Under the pieces are notes generated by a model, which saw nothing but the letters and a program-made list of their open reading frames with translations, was not told the origin of the DNA and made no database searches. A program made the position numbers and the translations under genes. From positions 271,991 to 335,990 of the forward strand of contig NZ_JAOAMU010000001.1 in assembly GCF_025154075.1 (NCBI RefSeq): a stretch of 64,000 nt of DNA. Reading direction: 5' to 3'. This DNA is from Chryseobacterium herbae. Its GTDB lineage: Bacteria; Bacteroidota; Bacteroidia; Flavobacteriales; Weeksellaceae. Shown here in pieces: positions 40,263 through 49,165 of the stretch (its first letter is position 1; each line of letters starts with the position of its first letter).

Positions 40263-40422
40263 TAATTTATTTTATATTAAAATCATTTAAAACAATATAA
40301 AAACACCTATTATTAAGTTTTTATTCCGAACTTCGGATTAAATAAAAACTTAATAAAAATAATTACATACTATTCAATGATTTACATATGAATACTATAA
40401 CCCAATAAACAATTTGAAATTA

Positions 40423-42291
40423 ATGAAAAAATATAGTATTCTTTTTCTTCTTCTTTGTTTTTCCAGTAGTCTCTTTGCGCAAGATTTGTATGTCCCCAGG
40501 AATATTAAGAAGGCGTATAAAAAAGAAACCCGTTCCCTATCGGGATCTCCTGGTTCTAATTACTGGCAAAATACAGGAATTTACAATATTCAAACAAAGG
40601 TTGATGCCATAAGTAAAGTAGTTTCAGGTAACGAAACAATTCAATATTCTAATAATAGCCCAGATACTTTGAAAGTTATTGCCATCAGATTTGTCAATAA
40701 CCTTCATAAACCTGAAGCCCCACGTTCTGGGCTGGTATCTAAAGATTTTCTTACAACCGGGCTTGAGATCAAATCAATCCTTATTGATGGAATAAAATAT
40801 GAAGTAAATAATGAAGAATGGGGAACAGTTAAAGACATTAAACTTAAAACTCCATTGCTTCCGAAATCTCAGGCTACCCTTCAGATAGAATGGCAATATC
40901 CGCTCTCTGTAGAGAGCGGACGAGAAGGACAAATTGACTCAAATACTTTCTACTGTGCTTACTCTTATCCACGAGTATCAGTGTACGATGATTATAATGG
41001 TTGGGACATCCTCCCTCATATTAACCGGCAGGAATTTTATAATGATTTCAATGATTATACTTTTTCCATTACAGCTCCTAGAAATTATGTAGTATGGGCT
41101 ACAGGAAATTTTCTCAATCCTGAGGAAGTTTTACAGCCTGAAATACTCAAAAGATTCAAACAATCCCTGATGAGTGATCAGGTTTTACACATTGCTGATG
41201 CCAAAGAAATGCAAACAGGAATGGTCACCCAACAAAAAGACTGGAACACCTGGAAATTTAAAGCTGACCATATTACAGACTTTTGTTTTGCCCTTAGTAA
41301 TCATTATGTATGGGATGCAGCGAGTGTTCCTTTAAAGACAAAACGGGTAAGTGTACAAACTGCTTACAATGCTGGAGCTAAGGATTTCGAGCGCTATACA
41401 GACTGGATGAAATACGACATTGATTGGTTCTACAAAAACTGGCCGGGTATTGAATACCCTTATCCTGTAATGACGGCTTTTCAAGGCTTTGCAGATATGG
41501 AGTATCCAATGATGGTGAACGACGGCAGTGTTCCTGATAATCTTATTGATTCCCGTTTGACATTGGATCACGAAGTGGCTCATACTTATTTTCCTTTCTA
41601 TATGGGAATCAATGAGACCCGGTATGCTTTTATGGATGAAGGTTGGGCTTCTACCTTCGAATATCTTATTGGAATAAGTGAACATGGTGAAGAAACATCC
41701 AAAAATATTTACCAGAAATACAATGTAAAACAATGGATTAACGATCCATCAGCAGAAGAAGATCAGCCTATTATCTCAATGAGTACGCAACTCAGTGGAA
41801 GTGCTTATGGAAACAACACCTATGGAAAAGCTTCACTTTCTTATCTGGCATTGAAGAATTATCTTGGTGATACATTATTTAAAAAAGCACTTCATCATTA
41901 TATCAACGATTGGAATGGCAAGCATCCTACTCCATGGGACTATTTTAATTCCATGAATAAGGGATCTGGAAAAAACCTGAATTGGTTTTGGAACAATTGG
42001 TTTTTCAGTAATTATTATATCGATTTAAAAATTGCATATACAAAACACAGTGGTGAACAACTCTCAGTGAACATTGAAAACCCTGGAGGATTTGCCATTC
42101 CTTTTGATGCTATTATTTTATATCAGGACGGAAGCAATACAAAAACTCACTTTTCACCAGTAGTTTGGGAGAAAAATCAGAAAAAGATAATAATAAAACT
42201 TCAAGCCATAAAAAAAATAAAATCCATAACCCTAGACGGTGGAATCTTTATGGATTATAATCCAGAAGACAATACAAAAATTTTCAAATAA
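40423..42291 (+). CDS. M1-family metallopeptidase (aminopeptidase-like), exported
   Basis: An exported protein of 622 residues from ATG 40423; the longer frame begins with TTG 9 bases upstream. Signal peptide SSSLFAQ. After a beta-sandwich N-terminal domain the catalytic domain has FADMEYPMM in the place of GxMEN, the zinc motif HEVAHTYF at His383 and the third ligand in MDEGWASTFEY. This is the gluzincin M1 pattern. It should remove N-terminal residues from peptides in the periplasm. No T9SS tail. Upstream repeats of AT-rich sequence hide any promoter. Confidence 0.92.
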   Translation: MKKYSILFLLLCFSSSLFAQDLYVPRNIKKAYKKETRSLSGSPGSNYWQNTGIYNIQTKVDAISKVVSGNETIQYSNNSPDTLKVIAIRFVNNLHKPEAPRSGLVSKDFLTTGLEIKSILIDGIKYEVNNEEWGTVKDIKLKTPLLPKSQATLQIEWQYPLSVESGREGQIDSNTFYCAYSYPRVSVYDDYNGWDILPHINRQEFYNDFNDYTFSITAPRNYVVWATGNFLNPEEVLQPEILKRFKQSLMSDQVLHIADAKEMQTGMVTQQKDWNTWKFKADHITDFCFALSNHYVWDAASVPLKTKRVSVQTAYNAGAKDFERYTDWMKYDIDWFYKNWPGIEYPYPVMTAFQGFADMEYPMMVNDGSVPDNLIDSRLTLDHEVAHTYFPFYMGINETRYAFMDEGWASTFEYLIGISEHGEETSKNIYQKYNVKQWINDPSAEEDQPIISMSTQLSGSAYGNNTYGKASLSYLALKNYLGDTLFKKALHHYINDWNGKHPTPWDYFNSMNKGSGKNLNWFWNNWFFSNYYIDLKIAYTKHSGEQLSVNIENPGGFAIPFDAIILYQDGSNTKTHFSPVVWEKNQKKIIIKLQAIKKIKSITLDGGIFMDYNPEDNTKIFK

Positions 42292-42523
42292 GCTAAAATT
42301 CTTTTTTAGAAACATTTCTTCTTGATACATTAGGATTTTAAAACTCCTAGCTATTTTCATCCAAAATATTTACGCAATTTTAAATTTTTGTGAACCAAAA
42401 AAAAATTCACACTTAAGGGAAAACAAAATACATTTACTAGCTTGGGAGATACAGTTAATTATTTCTACTAACACTGTATTTGATTGTTTGATAATTTTAA
42501 AATTTAAACAATCAAATATCACT

Positions 42524-43453
42524 ATGAAAACAAAAGAGTACGAATTCATTAAAAAACATTCTGTTTTATTGGATTCAACAGCAGAAAATGAAAGATCTGA
42601 TTTATTCACCGATGTAAAACAAAGATGCTTCAAAAAGATTCCTCTATTTTTACTCTGTTCTACAATTATTTCTTTATCCTCACCTCATTTTAGAGCACAG
42701 ACTAAAATCAGTGAATCTGTACATGAAAAACCTTATCCAGCTAATGAGATAATTTCCTTGTATGGTAAGGAGCGTAATGATCTTTCTGCTAATATCCAAA
42801 GAAAGTTTACGAATGCAACGCCAATTGAACTTTATTCAAAAGAAATCAAAGAAGTATTGACCGGTCAGGATTATTTTCCTGCGGATGTTTTTTTAAACGA
42901 AGATTATAAAACAAATGTAAAAGCACCTTCAGGTCATAATACCCAGGCTCGTCATTATGATGGGTGTGATGTTATTTTTGATGGGCAAATGCATAAGGGC
43001 CTTACTGTTCATGAGATCATTGACCAGTACACATTAAAGAATAAGATTACAGAAAGTGATTATCATTATGATAATATTTACTATATTTTCCGTGATGCTA
43101 CAGGCAATACCCTTGCTACAGTATATTATATTGACAGAACAGTAGGATTTTTAAAGTCTGAATATAAGGTTGTGAGTACAGGAAGATCCCTTATCACATT
43201 TCCACTCCTTGTAGCTCCCAATCCTGCCAAACATATGATTAATATTACCTATCAGGTTGAAAAAGATAGCCAGGCCAGTCTCCAGATCGTAGATATGAAT
43301 GGCCGTACTGCAGATACAGTATTCAGTGATAAGCAGATCAAGAGTGGGAAATATACTATTCAACACAACATCAACCTTCCAGCCGGCAATTATCTGATAC
43401 AGTTCAATGCTCAGGGACAAGCGTCTGTTACTCGTAAAATCATTGTTCAATAA
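42524..43453 (+). CDS. T9SS type A sorting-domain protein
   Basis: A 309-residue protein from ATG 42524; the frame opens 36 bases earlier without an ATG-like context. A hydrophobic export segment (IPLFLLCSTIISLSSPHFRAQ) starts only after about 40 charged residues, an unusually long n-region. The middle (about 70-215) is unknown, with IIDQYTLKNKITESDYHYDN and YIFRDATGNTLATVYYIDRT. The C-terminal 80 residues are a Por secretion tail (VAPNPAKHMINITYQ to KIIVQ). Followed after 13 bases by a type B sorting-domain protein, surely in one operon. Confidence 0.8.
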   Translation: MKTKEYEFIKKHSVLLDSTAENERSDLFTDVKQRCFKKIPLFLLCSTIISLSSPHFRAQTKISESVHEKPYPANEIISLYGKERNDLSANIQRKFTNATPIELYSKEIKEVLTGQDYFPADVFLNEDYKTNVKAPSGHNTQARHYDGCDVIFDGQMHKGLTVHEIIDQYTLKNKITESDYHYDNIYYIFRDATGNTLATVYYIDRTVGFLKSEYKVVSTGRSLITFPLLVAPNPAKHMINITYQVEKDSQASLQIVDMNGRTADTVFSDKQIKSGKYTIQHNINLPAGNYLIQFNAQGQASVTRKIIVQ

Positions 43454-43466
43454 ATTTCGGTCAATT

Positions 43467-45344
43467 ATGAAAAAATTAATTATACTTTTAGCCTGTATGC
43501 TGTTAAATATGGCATGCACTTATGCACAATGTCCCAATGGAGATCTTGAAATGAACAATTTAACCAATTGGCAAGGATATAAAGGAAATAATGTTGGAGG
43601 TACGTTGAACTTATCTACTTTTACACAAGGTATTGCTCCGGATCAACACGCTGTTGTAAATACTGGTAACGATCCAATTGTAGGCAGCTCTTTACCAATG
43701 GTTGCTGAAGGGAGCAGTGCATTGCGTCTTGGAAATACGACTCAGGGTAAAGGTGCTGAGATTATGTCTTATACTTTTACGGCCAGCAATACCTTATCAT
43801 TTATGTACGCGTTGGTTTTACAAGGTGCTCACTCGGATCCCAATCTTAATGGATTCTTCAGCTTCTGGATTAGTACGACCAATGATCTTGCTAACAGTAC
43901 AGTTCCTGGCAATTTGGTAAATGCTCCTGTTAAAATAAATGCGGATGTATCCGATCCATTTTTCCGATCCATGATCTATAGTGGAAGTCCTCTTACTTGG
44001 AAGGAATGGCAGACGCAATGTATTTCCATACCTTCCCAATATGTTGGACAGCAGCTTACGATCTATTTTGCGACAGCAGATTGTAGTGAGGGTCAGCATT
44101 TTGGTTATGCTTATATCGATGCCGTATGCAAGCCTTTACTCTCTGTGCCTGTTCTCAACGGACCTTATGTTGCCTGTAATATTGAGGATCCAATTCTTTT
44201 TGACGGCAGTAGTACCTCAAATGAATCTCAATATGTATGGTCAGCTCAGGAATGTGATGCCGTTGGCAACCTGATCGGAACTCCACCTTTTGCAATAGTA
44301 AAAAACGGACCGGTAGGCAATTTTAGTCTTCGGTCTAATATGCCTAATTTACAATCCGGTCATTATTATAAAGTTAGACTTAGGGTTCGTAATTGTACCA
44401 GTGGTTGGGTGGAAGCCTCTAAAATTGTCAAAATTGAATATCCTCTCATTAAAACAAGTAATAAGGTGATCTGTTGTGGTTCAAGTATTAAATTAAGTGC
44501 CAATATTACTGCTCAAGGTAATGATATAGTAACCAATTATAAATGGTATGATGAAAACGGTAATTTTATTGGTAATGGATCGTTGTCATTTACTGGTCCT
44601 CCAGGCGGCCCCTTTATTCCATATAACGAGATTACAGTAACCCCTACCAGATGTACTAGATATCGTATTGCATTTGATTACAAAGGCTGCAAAAACGAAA
44701 AATGGGTCTATGTTACTGTTATTCAAAATGTAAAAGGAGGTTTTGCTTGTGTAAGCTATAATAATTGTACGGGGTTAGGTACAGTAAGATTTGATCCCTG
44801 GATAAAACTTTGTGGGACAGAAGCTGAAGTGGGACCGGATTACAGTTTCCATATGCAGCAGGCTACGAGCAATGTTAAATATTCCTGGAGTACAGGCAGT
44901 ACAAGCGATACATCCGCTGTTACGGGAAATACTACCTCTACGGTTACCATAACAAGTGTTTGCGGAACCAATACTGCAACTATCAAACCTCCTGTTTTTA
45001 CAGGTTCTTTTCCTGGTTTGTTTAAACCCACAGCCATGTCTGTGACCAATCCTTTTATAATTTATAACACGCTAATGAATCAATATGCTGCACCTGCTTA
45101 CAATGCTTTTTCGTATGAGCTAAGTGTATATGATCGGTGGGGAAATCGTGTTTATTACAAGTATGAAACAACATGTTTAGGTTTTTATAATGGCCAGATT
45201 AGATGGGACGGCAGATACACACCTGATGCTAATGGTAATCCTGGTCCATATGTTAATATTCCTGGTGTATATTCATGGAATCTTAAACTTACCAATTGTA
45301 GTGGTACCGAAAACTTTACAGGTGATGTAAGCTTTATACAATAA
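43467..45344 (+). CDS. T9SS type B (CHU_C/gliding-associated) surface protein
   Basis: A protein of 625 residues from ATG 43467; the longer frame would overlap the previous gene by 47 bases. Signal peptide (MKKLIILLACMLLNMACTYAQ). Residues about 25-210 resemble a lectin-like jelly roll (CPNGDLEMNNLTNWQGY, FGYAYIDAVCKP); the middle has Ig/PKD-like repeats rich in Cys. The end (YELSVYDRWGNRVYY, VYSWNLKLTNCSG, FTGDVSFIQ) is the gliding-motility-associated C-terminal domain, a type B sorting signal. With its partner at 42524-43453 it forms a coupled pair of T9SS cargo proteins. Confidence 0.85.
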   Translation: MKKLIILLACMLLNMACTYAQCPNGDLEMNNLTNWQGYKGNNVGGTLNLSTFTQGIAPDQHAVVNTGNDPIVGSSLPMVAEGSSALRLGNTTQGKGAEIMSYTFTASNTLSFMYALVLQGAHSDPNLNGFFSFWISTTNDLANSTVPGNLVNAPVKINADVSDPFFRSMIYSGSPLTWKEWQTQCISIPSQYVGQQLTIYFATADCSEGQHFGYAYIDAVCKPLLSVPVLNGPYVACNIEDPILFDGSSTSNESQYVWSAQECDAVGNLIGTPPFAIVKNGPVGNFSLRSNMPNLQSGHYYKVRLRVRNCTSGWVEASKIVKIEYPLIKTSNKVICCGSSIKLSANITAQGNDIVTNYKWYDENGNFIGNGSLSFTGPPGGPFIPYNEITVTPTRCTRYRIAFDYKGCKNEKWVYVTVIQNVKGGFACVSYNNCTGLGTVRFDPWIKLCGTEAEVGPDYSFHMQQATSNVKYSWSTGSTSDTSAVTGNTTSTVTITSVCGTNTATIKPPVFTGSFPGLFKPTAMSVTNPFIIYNTLMNQYAAPAYNAFSYELSVYDRWGNRVYYKYETTCLGFYNGQIRWDGRYTPDANGNPGPYVNIPGVYSWNLKLTNCSGTENFTGDVSFIQ

Positions 45345-45370
45345 TCTTATTTAAAATAAAATTATTTGAA

Positions 45371-45404
45371 AAATACCCGCCACTTGTGTCGGGTATTCTT
45401 TTTC
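45371..45404 (+). terminator. Terminator after the T9SS pair
   Basis: AATACCCG (45372-45379) pairs with CGGGTATT (45390-45397), followed by CTTTTT. Confidence 0.88.
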
Positions 45405-45921
45405 TGCATGAACTGAATACTCATATATAAAGAAGCTGAATTAAATTGTCATCCCTAGAGCCCTTAGTACTAATTTAATTTATATTTTAACGTTTTATTT
45501 GATTTGATTTAAATACATAATTAGTGCTTTAAAAAAAACTCCATGGCAAAAACGGATCTAACTTATTGGTTGCAAAGTTCATAAGATATCTTATGTTTTT
45601 TTGAAAAATGGGAAAGTATATATGGATTATAACAGACCTGTAACGTAATCGATCCTGTAGCTCTTATCTTGTTTTCAATTGTTTTCAAATAACTTATGTA
45701 TATCGCCATATCCATCAGTCACTTAAGCGAAATAACTGCATCAAATCAGTCACAAAAGTATTCGAAGATAGGTCCTGTCATAATCACTTAACAGGAACAT
45801 TTTTAGAAAAAAGTACTACGTTTTCTGGCGCCAAAAAATGACTACAAAGGACATTAAAAGACAGATGATCACAGTTAATATCTATTAGCAAATACATTTA
45901 CCCAGCTAAAGATATTACTCA
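45405..45921. other. Gene-free region before the HTH gene
   Basis: About 500 bases with frequent stops in all frames. No gene or strong repeat is seen; it is likely degenerated island sequence. Confidence 0.4.
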
Positions 45922-46194
45922 ATGGAGCAAGTCACCAAAGATGATCTACGTAAGTTAAGCATTCAGCTATTGCACGATCTTGAAAGAATAATCAACAAAA
46001 AAATAACAACAGAAAATGGGAAGGAGCCTCAAGAATGGCTCCGTAGTAAATCAGTTCGACGAATAATGGATATTTCTCCTGCTACACTTCAAAATATTCG
46101 TATTGCCGGAAAAATCCGCTTCCGGAAAGTGATGGGGTCCTATTACTATAGCAGAACCGATTTACTAAAACTATTTGGAGATGACAACAAATAA
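45922..46194 (+). CDS. Helix-turn-helix protein, excisionase-like
   Basis: A 90-residue basic protein. EWLRSKSVRRIMDISPATLQNIRIAGKIRFRKVMGSYYYSRTD, given here only as its outline, is the MerR-like/HTH_17 pattern used by small DNA-binding proteins of Bacteroidota mobile elements (excisionase or mobilisation accessory proteins): helix with Trp-Leu-Arg-Ser-Lys, turn at Ile-Ser-Pro-Ala-Thr, and a strand ending in Tyr-Tyr-Tyr-Ser-Arg. Position beside the intact tRNA-Ser and the GTGCCA repeats supports an element role. Confidence 0.75.
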   Translation: MEQVTKDDLRKLSIQLLHDLERIINKKITTENGKEPQEWLRSKSVRRIMDISPATLQNIRIAGKIRFRKVMGSYYYSRTDLLKLFGDDNK

Positions 46195-46222
46195 TTGTGA
46201 GCAGTGGCATTTATTTTTAGAT

Positions 46223-46248
46223 TTCAAAAGTGCCACGAAGTTGCCATA
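46223..46248. repeat. Copy 2 of GTGCCA-type direct repeat (possible integrase arm site)
   Basis: AAAAGTGCCACGAAGTTGCCA, 19 of 21 bases as at 31428-31448. Lies between the HTH gene and tRNA-Ser; a GTGGCA in the opposite sense is at 46204-46209. Confidence 0.5.
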
Positions 46249-46293
46249 TAGTTTATGAGTGCTTTTGAAATTTTGGCTATACTGCCCAAAAAC

Positions 46294-46330
46294 AAAAAAC
46301 CTGCAATTAGTTAAAATTGCAGGTTTTAAT
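46294..46330 (-). terminator. Terminator of tRNA-Ser
   Basis: AAAACCTGCAATT and AATTGCAGGTTTT form a long stem about 40 bases downstream of the tRNA on the minus strand. Confidence 0.85.
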
Positions 46331-46370
46331 ACCTTTTAAGCATTTTTTGAGTTTTACTCTTGCTTTTCAG

Positions 46371-46455
46371 CGGAGAGAGAGGGATTCGAACCCCCGGACC
46401 TGTTACAGTCAATAGTTTTCAAGACTATCGCAATCGACCACTCTGCCATCTCTCC
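46371..46455 (-). tRNA. tRNA-Ser (anticodon TGA)
   Basis: An 85-base tRNA with GGAGAGA/TCTCTCC acceptor arms, a D arm GCAGAGTGGTCGATTGC, anticodon loop CTTGAAA (TGA) between ATAGT and ACTAT, a long class II variable arm as in Ser tRNAs, T arm with GGTTCGAATCC, and discriminator G. CCA is not encoded. It is the only intact tRNA in the window and the likely insertion site of the island to its left. Confidence 0.97.
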
Positions 46456-46667
46456 TGAATCACGGCTATACCGTTGTTTTCAGTGGTGCAAATATAAAAC
46501 GATTTTATATTTCTGCAAAACTTTTCCCTGATAAATTTTAACTAAACTTAATAATAGGCTTAAAATCAGGGGAATTATTTTTTAGCGATTTGTTGAAACA
46601 ATCTTCCTGCATTCGGTTCCTGAACTAAAACTGTAGTCTCAAAATACCTTGGGGACTTTTGTTTTGC

Positions 46668-46895
46668 TTAGAGCCGCTTCACCTCTTCCCTATCCACTAT
46701 GGAAATAAAGCTGTTTTTCAGAAGATCCGCCGGATATACAAACTGATCTCCGTTTTCTCCCTTCACAACAATGGCACCCTGCTCATCGTTCAGGCATTTG
46801 TCCAGCTGAGTTTGCATTTCATTCAGTTTTCCCTCCTTTACATCAATGATGTAGGTTCCTGTGACGTGTTTTATTTTTATGATTTTGTTGTGCAT
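46668..46895 (-). CDS. Small hypothetical protein
   Basis: A 75-residue soluble protein (starts MHNKIIKIKHVTGTYIIDVK) with beta-rich N-terminus, a helical middle (LNEMQTQLDKCLNDEQG) and a beta strand region (AIVVKGENGDQFVYPADLLK). Balanced composition and a plausible start suggest a real gene. It resembles small conserved proteins common in Chryseobacterium, but I cannot name a family. Confidence 0.6.
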   Translation of the reverse strand: MHNKIIKIKHVTGTYIIDVKEGKLNEMQTQLDKCLNDEQGAIVVKGENGDQFVYPADLLKNSFISIVDREEVKRL

Positions 46896-47034
46896 GTTTG
46901 TTTTTGATTGGGGGATAAATTTAGGGATTTTAGTTTAAGTGGAATCAGAAATATTAGGGAATAACTTTAAGTATTCTTATAAATTAATTAATCTCTTTGA
47001 TAGCTTTTTTTATATTTGTGAAAACTAATGATAA

Positions 47035-48000
47035 ATGGCTGCCTTAAATAAAGAACAAATTGACACAGAATATAAACAATTACATGATGATCTTATAAGA
47101 TTTGAAAAAGCCTTAATAACACAAATCCAGGAAATACTTTCAAGTAACAATATAACCCTTGGTTTTCCAATACAATTCAGAGTTAAAACAGTTAATTCTA
47201 TTATTGAAAAACATGAATCGAAAAGGTTTACAATTAAAAAAAGCATACTGGAGCTTCAAGATTTAGTGGGATTTAGAATTGTAATGCTATTTAAGCGTGA
47301 CATTGAGAAAGTAAATAACCTAATAGAGGATAACTTTGAAGTGATAAAGAAATATGACACTATTGATAAACTTTCACATGACCAATTCGGTTATTCTTCA
47401 AGACATTATATTATAAAGATAAATAAAGAATGGTGTAACGTCCCCACTTTTAAGAATCTAGATAAATACGAAGCTGAAATACAGATTAGAACGCTTTCTC
47501 AGCATAATTGGGCAGAAACTTCCAATGCATTACAATATAAAAATACTAATAATGTTCCTAAAGAGATACTGAGAACAATTGGAAGAGTGGCTGCCTTATT
47601 AGAAACTGTGGATTTAGAACTTGAAAGAACATTATTTGAAAGAGATGAATATAATAAAACAATTGTCCAAAATTTGGGGGAAGATAAAAAATTAGATATG
47701 GAAATACTAAAGATCGTTCTCGATAAAGCTTTTCCTGAGGATTATCTAAGAGATGTTGAGAACTATTCTGAATTATTATCAGACCTTTTTAATTTCGATA
47801 TAATTAAAGTAGAAGATTTAGAATCTCTTATTAGAGAAAATATTAAATTTTCAGAAAACAAAGCCAATATAAGACACAGTAAAAGCGATGAATGGATTGA
47901 ATATGATATTCTTATTGTAGATACTGTATCTGGAATTCTCGAATATATTTTATTTAATTACGATCATAATAAATGGCATACTTTGTATGGAAATCCGTAA
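47035..48000 (+). CDS. RelA/SpoT-domain protein, stand-alone alarmone synthetase-like
   Basis: A 321-residue protein with a RelA/SpoT nucleotidyltransferase domain at about 20-200: LQDLVGFRIVMLF near residue 78, GYSSRHYI at Gly119 and the catalytic EIQIRTLSQHNWAE at Glu148. There is no HD hydrolase domain and no TGS/ACT region, so it is a small-alarmone-synthetase type. The C-terminal 120 residues are acidic and not recognised. Such proteins make (p)ppGpp-like signals or act as toxins (toxSAS, CapRel-type) that modify tRNA. No obvious antitoxin gene overlaps; an XRE regulator follows after 150 bases. A TATATTTG -7 element is at 47011-47018. Confidence 0.85.
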   Translation: MAALNKEQIDTEYKQLHDDLIRFEKALITQIQEILSSNNITLGFPIQFRVKTVNSIIEKHESKRFTIKKSILELQDLVGFRIVMLFKRDIEKVNNLIEDNFEVIKKYDTIDKLSHDQFGYSSRHYIIKINKEWCNVPTFKNLDKYEAEIQIRTLSQHNWAETSNALQYKNTNNVPKEILRTIGRVAALLETVDLELERTLFERDEYNKTIVQNLGEDKKLDMEILKIVLDKAFPEDYLRDVENYSELLSDLFNFDIIKVEDLESLIRENIKFSENKANIRHSKSDEWIEYDILIVDTVSGILEYILFNYDHNKWHTLYGNP

Positions 48001-48152
48001 TAAGACAGCTCCTTAATTGTGGCTCTTATTTTTTAATATCCTTCTCAATTGCAAAGAAAAAATTTAATATAAGTTGATTTTTAGCACTTCTTTAATCGCT
48101 TCAAAAAGTAGATAATTTTTTTTCTATATTTGTACAAAACACACCGCACTCT

Positions 48153-48512
48153 ATGGAAAAGCTAAGAACTCTAAGAAAACAAAGAGGCTATACGCAGGAG
48201 TATATGTCCAATATTATCGCTACCGATGTATCCAACTACAGCCGTAAAGAAAGCGGTGATGTCAGAATATTTGATGATGAGTGGGAGAAGCTGGCTAAAG
48301 CTTTGGACGTAAAGGTAGAAGACATTAAAGAAGAGAAACCTGGTAATACCGTCAATTTCAATGACTCGTCTACCAATTCAGGTCCGTTTCTAAATAATCA
48401 TTACAACATCCCGGATTATATCTTAGAAAATCAGCAGGAATACATCAACCTCCTGAAACAACAGATAGAAGCCCTAACCGCTGAAAATAAGAAATTAAAA
48501 TCCAGAAAATAG
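48153..48512 (+). CDS. XRE-family regulator with C-terminal coiled coil
   Basis: A 119-residue protein. Residues 1-65 are an XRE helix-turn-helix (RKQRGYTQEYMSNIIATDVS, a LAKALDVKVEDI end). A Ser/Asn-rich linker follows, then a leucine-zipper-like segment (YINLLKQQIEALTAENKKLK) for dimer formation. The -7 element TATATTTG stands at 48125-48132, 20 bases before the ATG. A terminator follows. It could regulate itself or the RelA/SpoT gene upstream. Confidence 0.88.
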   Translation: MEKLRTLRKQRGYTQEYMSNIIATDVSNYSRKESGDVRIFDDEWEKLAKALDVKVEDIKEEKPGNTVNFNDSSTNSGPFLNNHYNIPDYILENQQEYINLLKQQIEALTAENKKLKSRK

Positions 48513-48540
48513 ATCTGCACAACAGAACTCATTATAAAAT

Positions 48541-48569
48541 AAAACTGCTCCATCGGAAGCAGTTTTTTT
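48541..48569 (+). terminator. Terminator after the XRE gene
   Basis: AAACTGCT and AGCAGTTTTTTT form the stem and tail around a loop of about 8 bases. Confidence 0.85.
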
Positions 48570-48584
48570 GTTTTAGCCCTCCAA

Positions 48585-48625
48585 CTAGTGTTGGTCAGAA
48601 GAATTTTTCTTCCGGCCAACACTAG
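48585..48625. repeat. Palindromic intergenic repeat, copy A
   Basis: CTAGTGTTGG and CCAACACTAG are the outer arms; the centre is AGAAGAATTTTTCTTCCGG. The whole 41 bases form an almost perfect inverted repeat. Confidence 0.8.
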
Positions 48626-48907
48626 ATTCTTAGTATCCATTTTTTTTTAATTATTTTTTATCGCAAAAGAAGACGATGATCTATTTTCTTTAAATGCTAT
48701 TATTAAGATAAACAAAGGCGTAGACTTATCAATGTAAGACAAGGGCAATTCCTATTGTTGTATTTCTTAGAATAAGCGAAGCGGCTTTGTCTTTCCTAAA
48801 AAATTTAATAATATAATCTTTGTCTTTCTTTGCGATAAAAAATTTTAAAAAAAACTATCATTTTTGATCATGTAAAACTTTAAAAGATTCCATTTTTGGG
48901 TATTCAT

Positions 48908-48932
48908 GGTCGGAGGAATTTTTCTTCCGGTC
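48908..48932. repeat. Palindromic intergenic repeat, copy B
   Basis: GGTCGGAGGAATTTTTCTTC followed by CGGTC has the same centre as copy A at 48585-48625, without the outer arms. Confidence 0.7.
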
Positions 48933-49030
48933 ATCTACTAGGCCTCCGCCCCCTTCCATAACCGTTGGCAGCCCCTTGCCTAAGTCCCTCTACCCCCTTA
49001 CCCAAGGGGGTATCTCCCCTTCCATAAGTG

Positions 49031-49165
49031 GATAAAACCCGTTCATCAACCGGGTCTAGGTCGTTCAGTAACGGCCTACAGACACTTACAAAGAGCCTGT
49101 AGCCACTTCAGGAACCGGAGAGAGCCCGTTTACAGACCATCAGGAGGGAGTTTAGAGCTGCCTGA
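49031..49165. repeat. Degenerate 21-23-base tandem repeats
   Basis: Units such as CCCGTTCATCAACCGG, TCGTTCAGTAACGG, CCACTTCAGGAACCGG and CCCGTTTACAGACC recur every 21-23 bases inside a GC-richer patch. No open frame. Similarity between units is weak. Confidence 0.4.

Noticed and set aside
49031..49165. Possible CRISPR array
   Set aside because: Units are too unlike each other, there are no unique spacers of constant length, and no cas gene is near.
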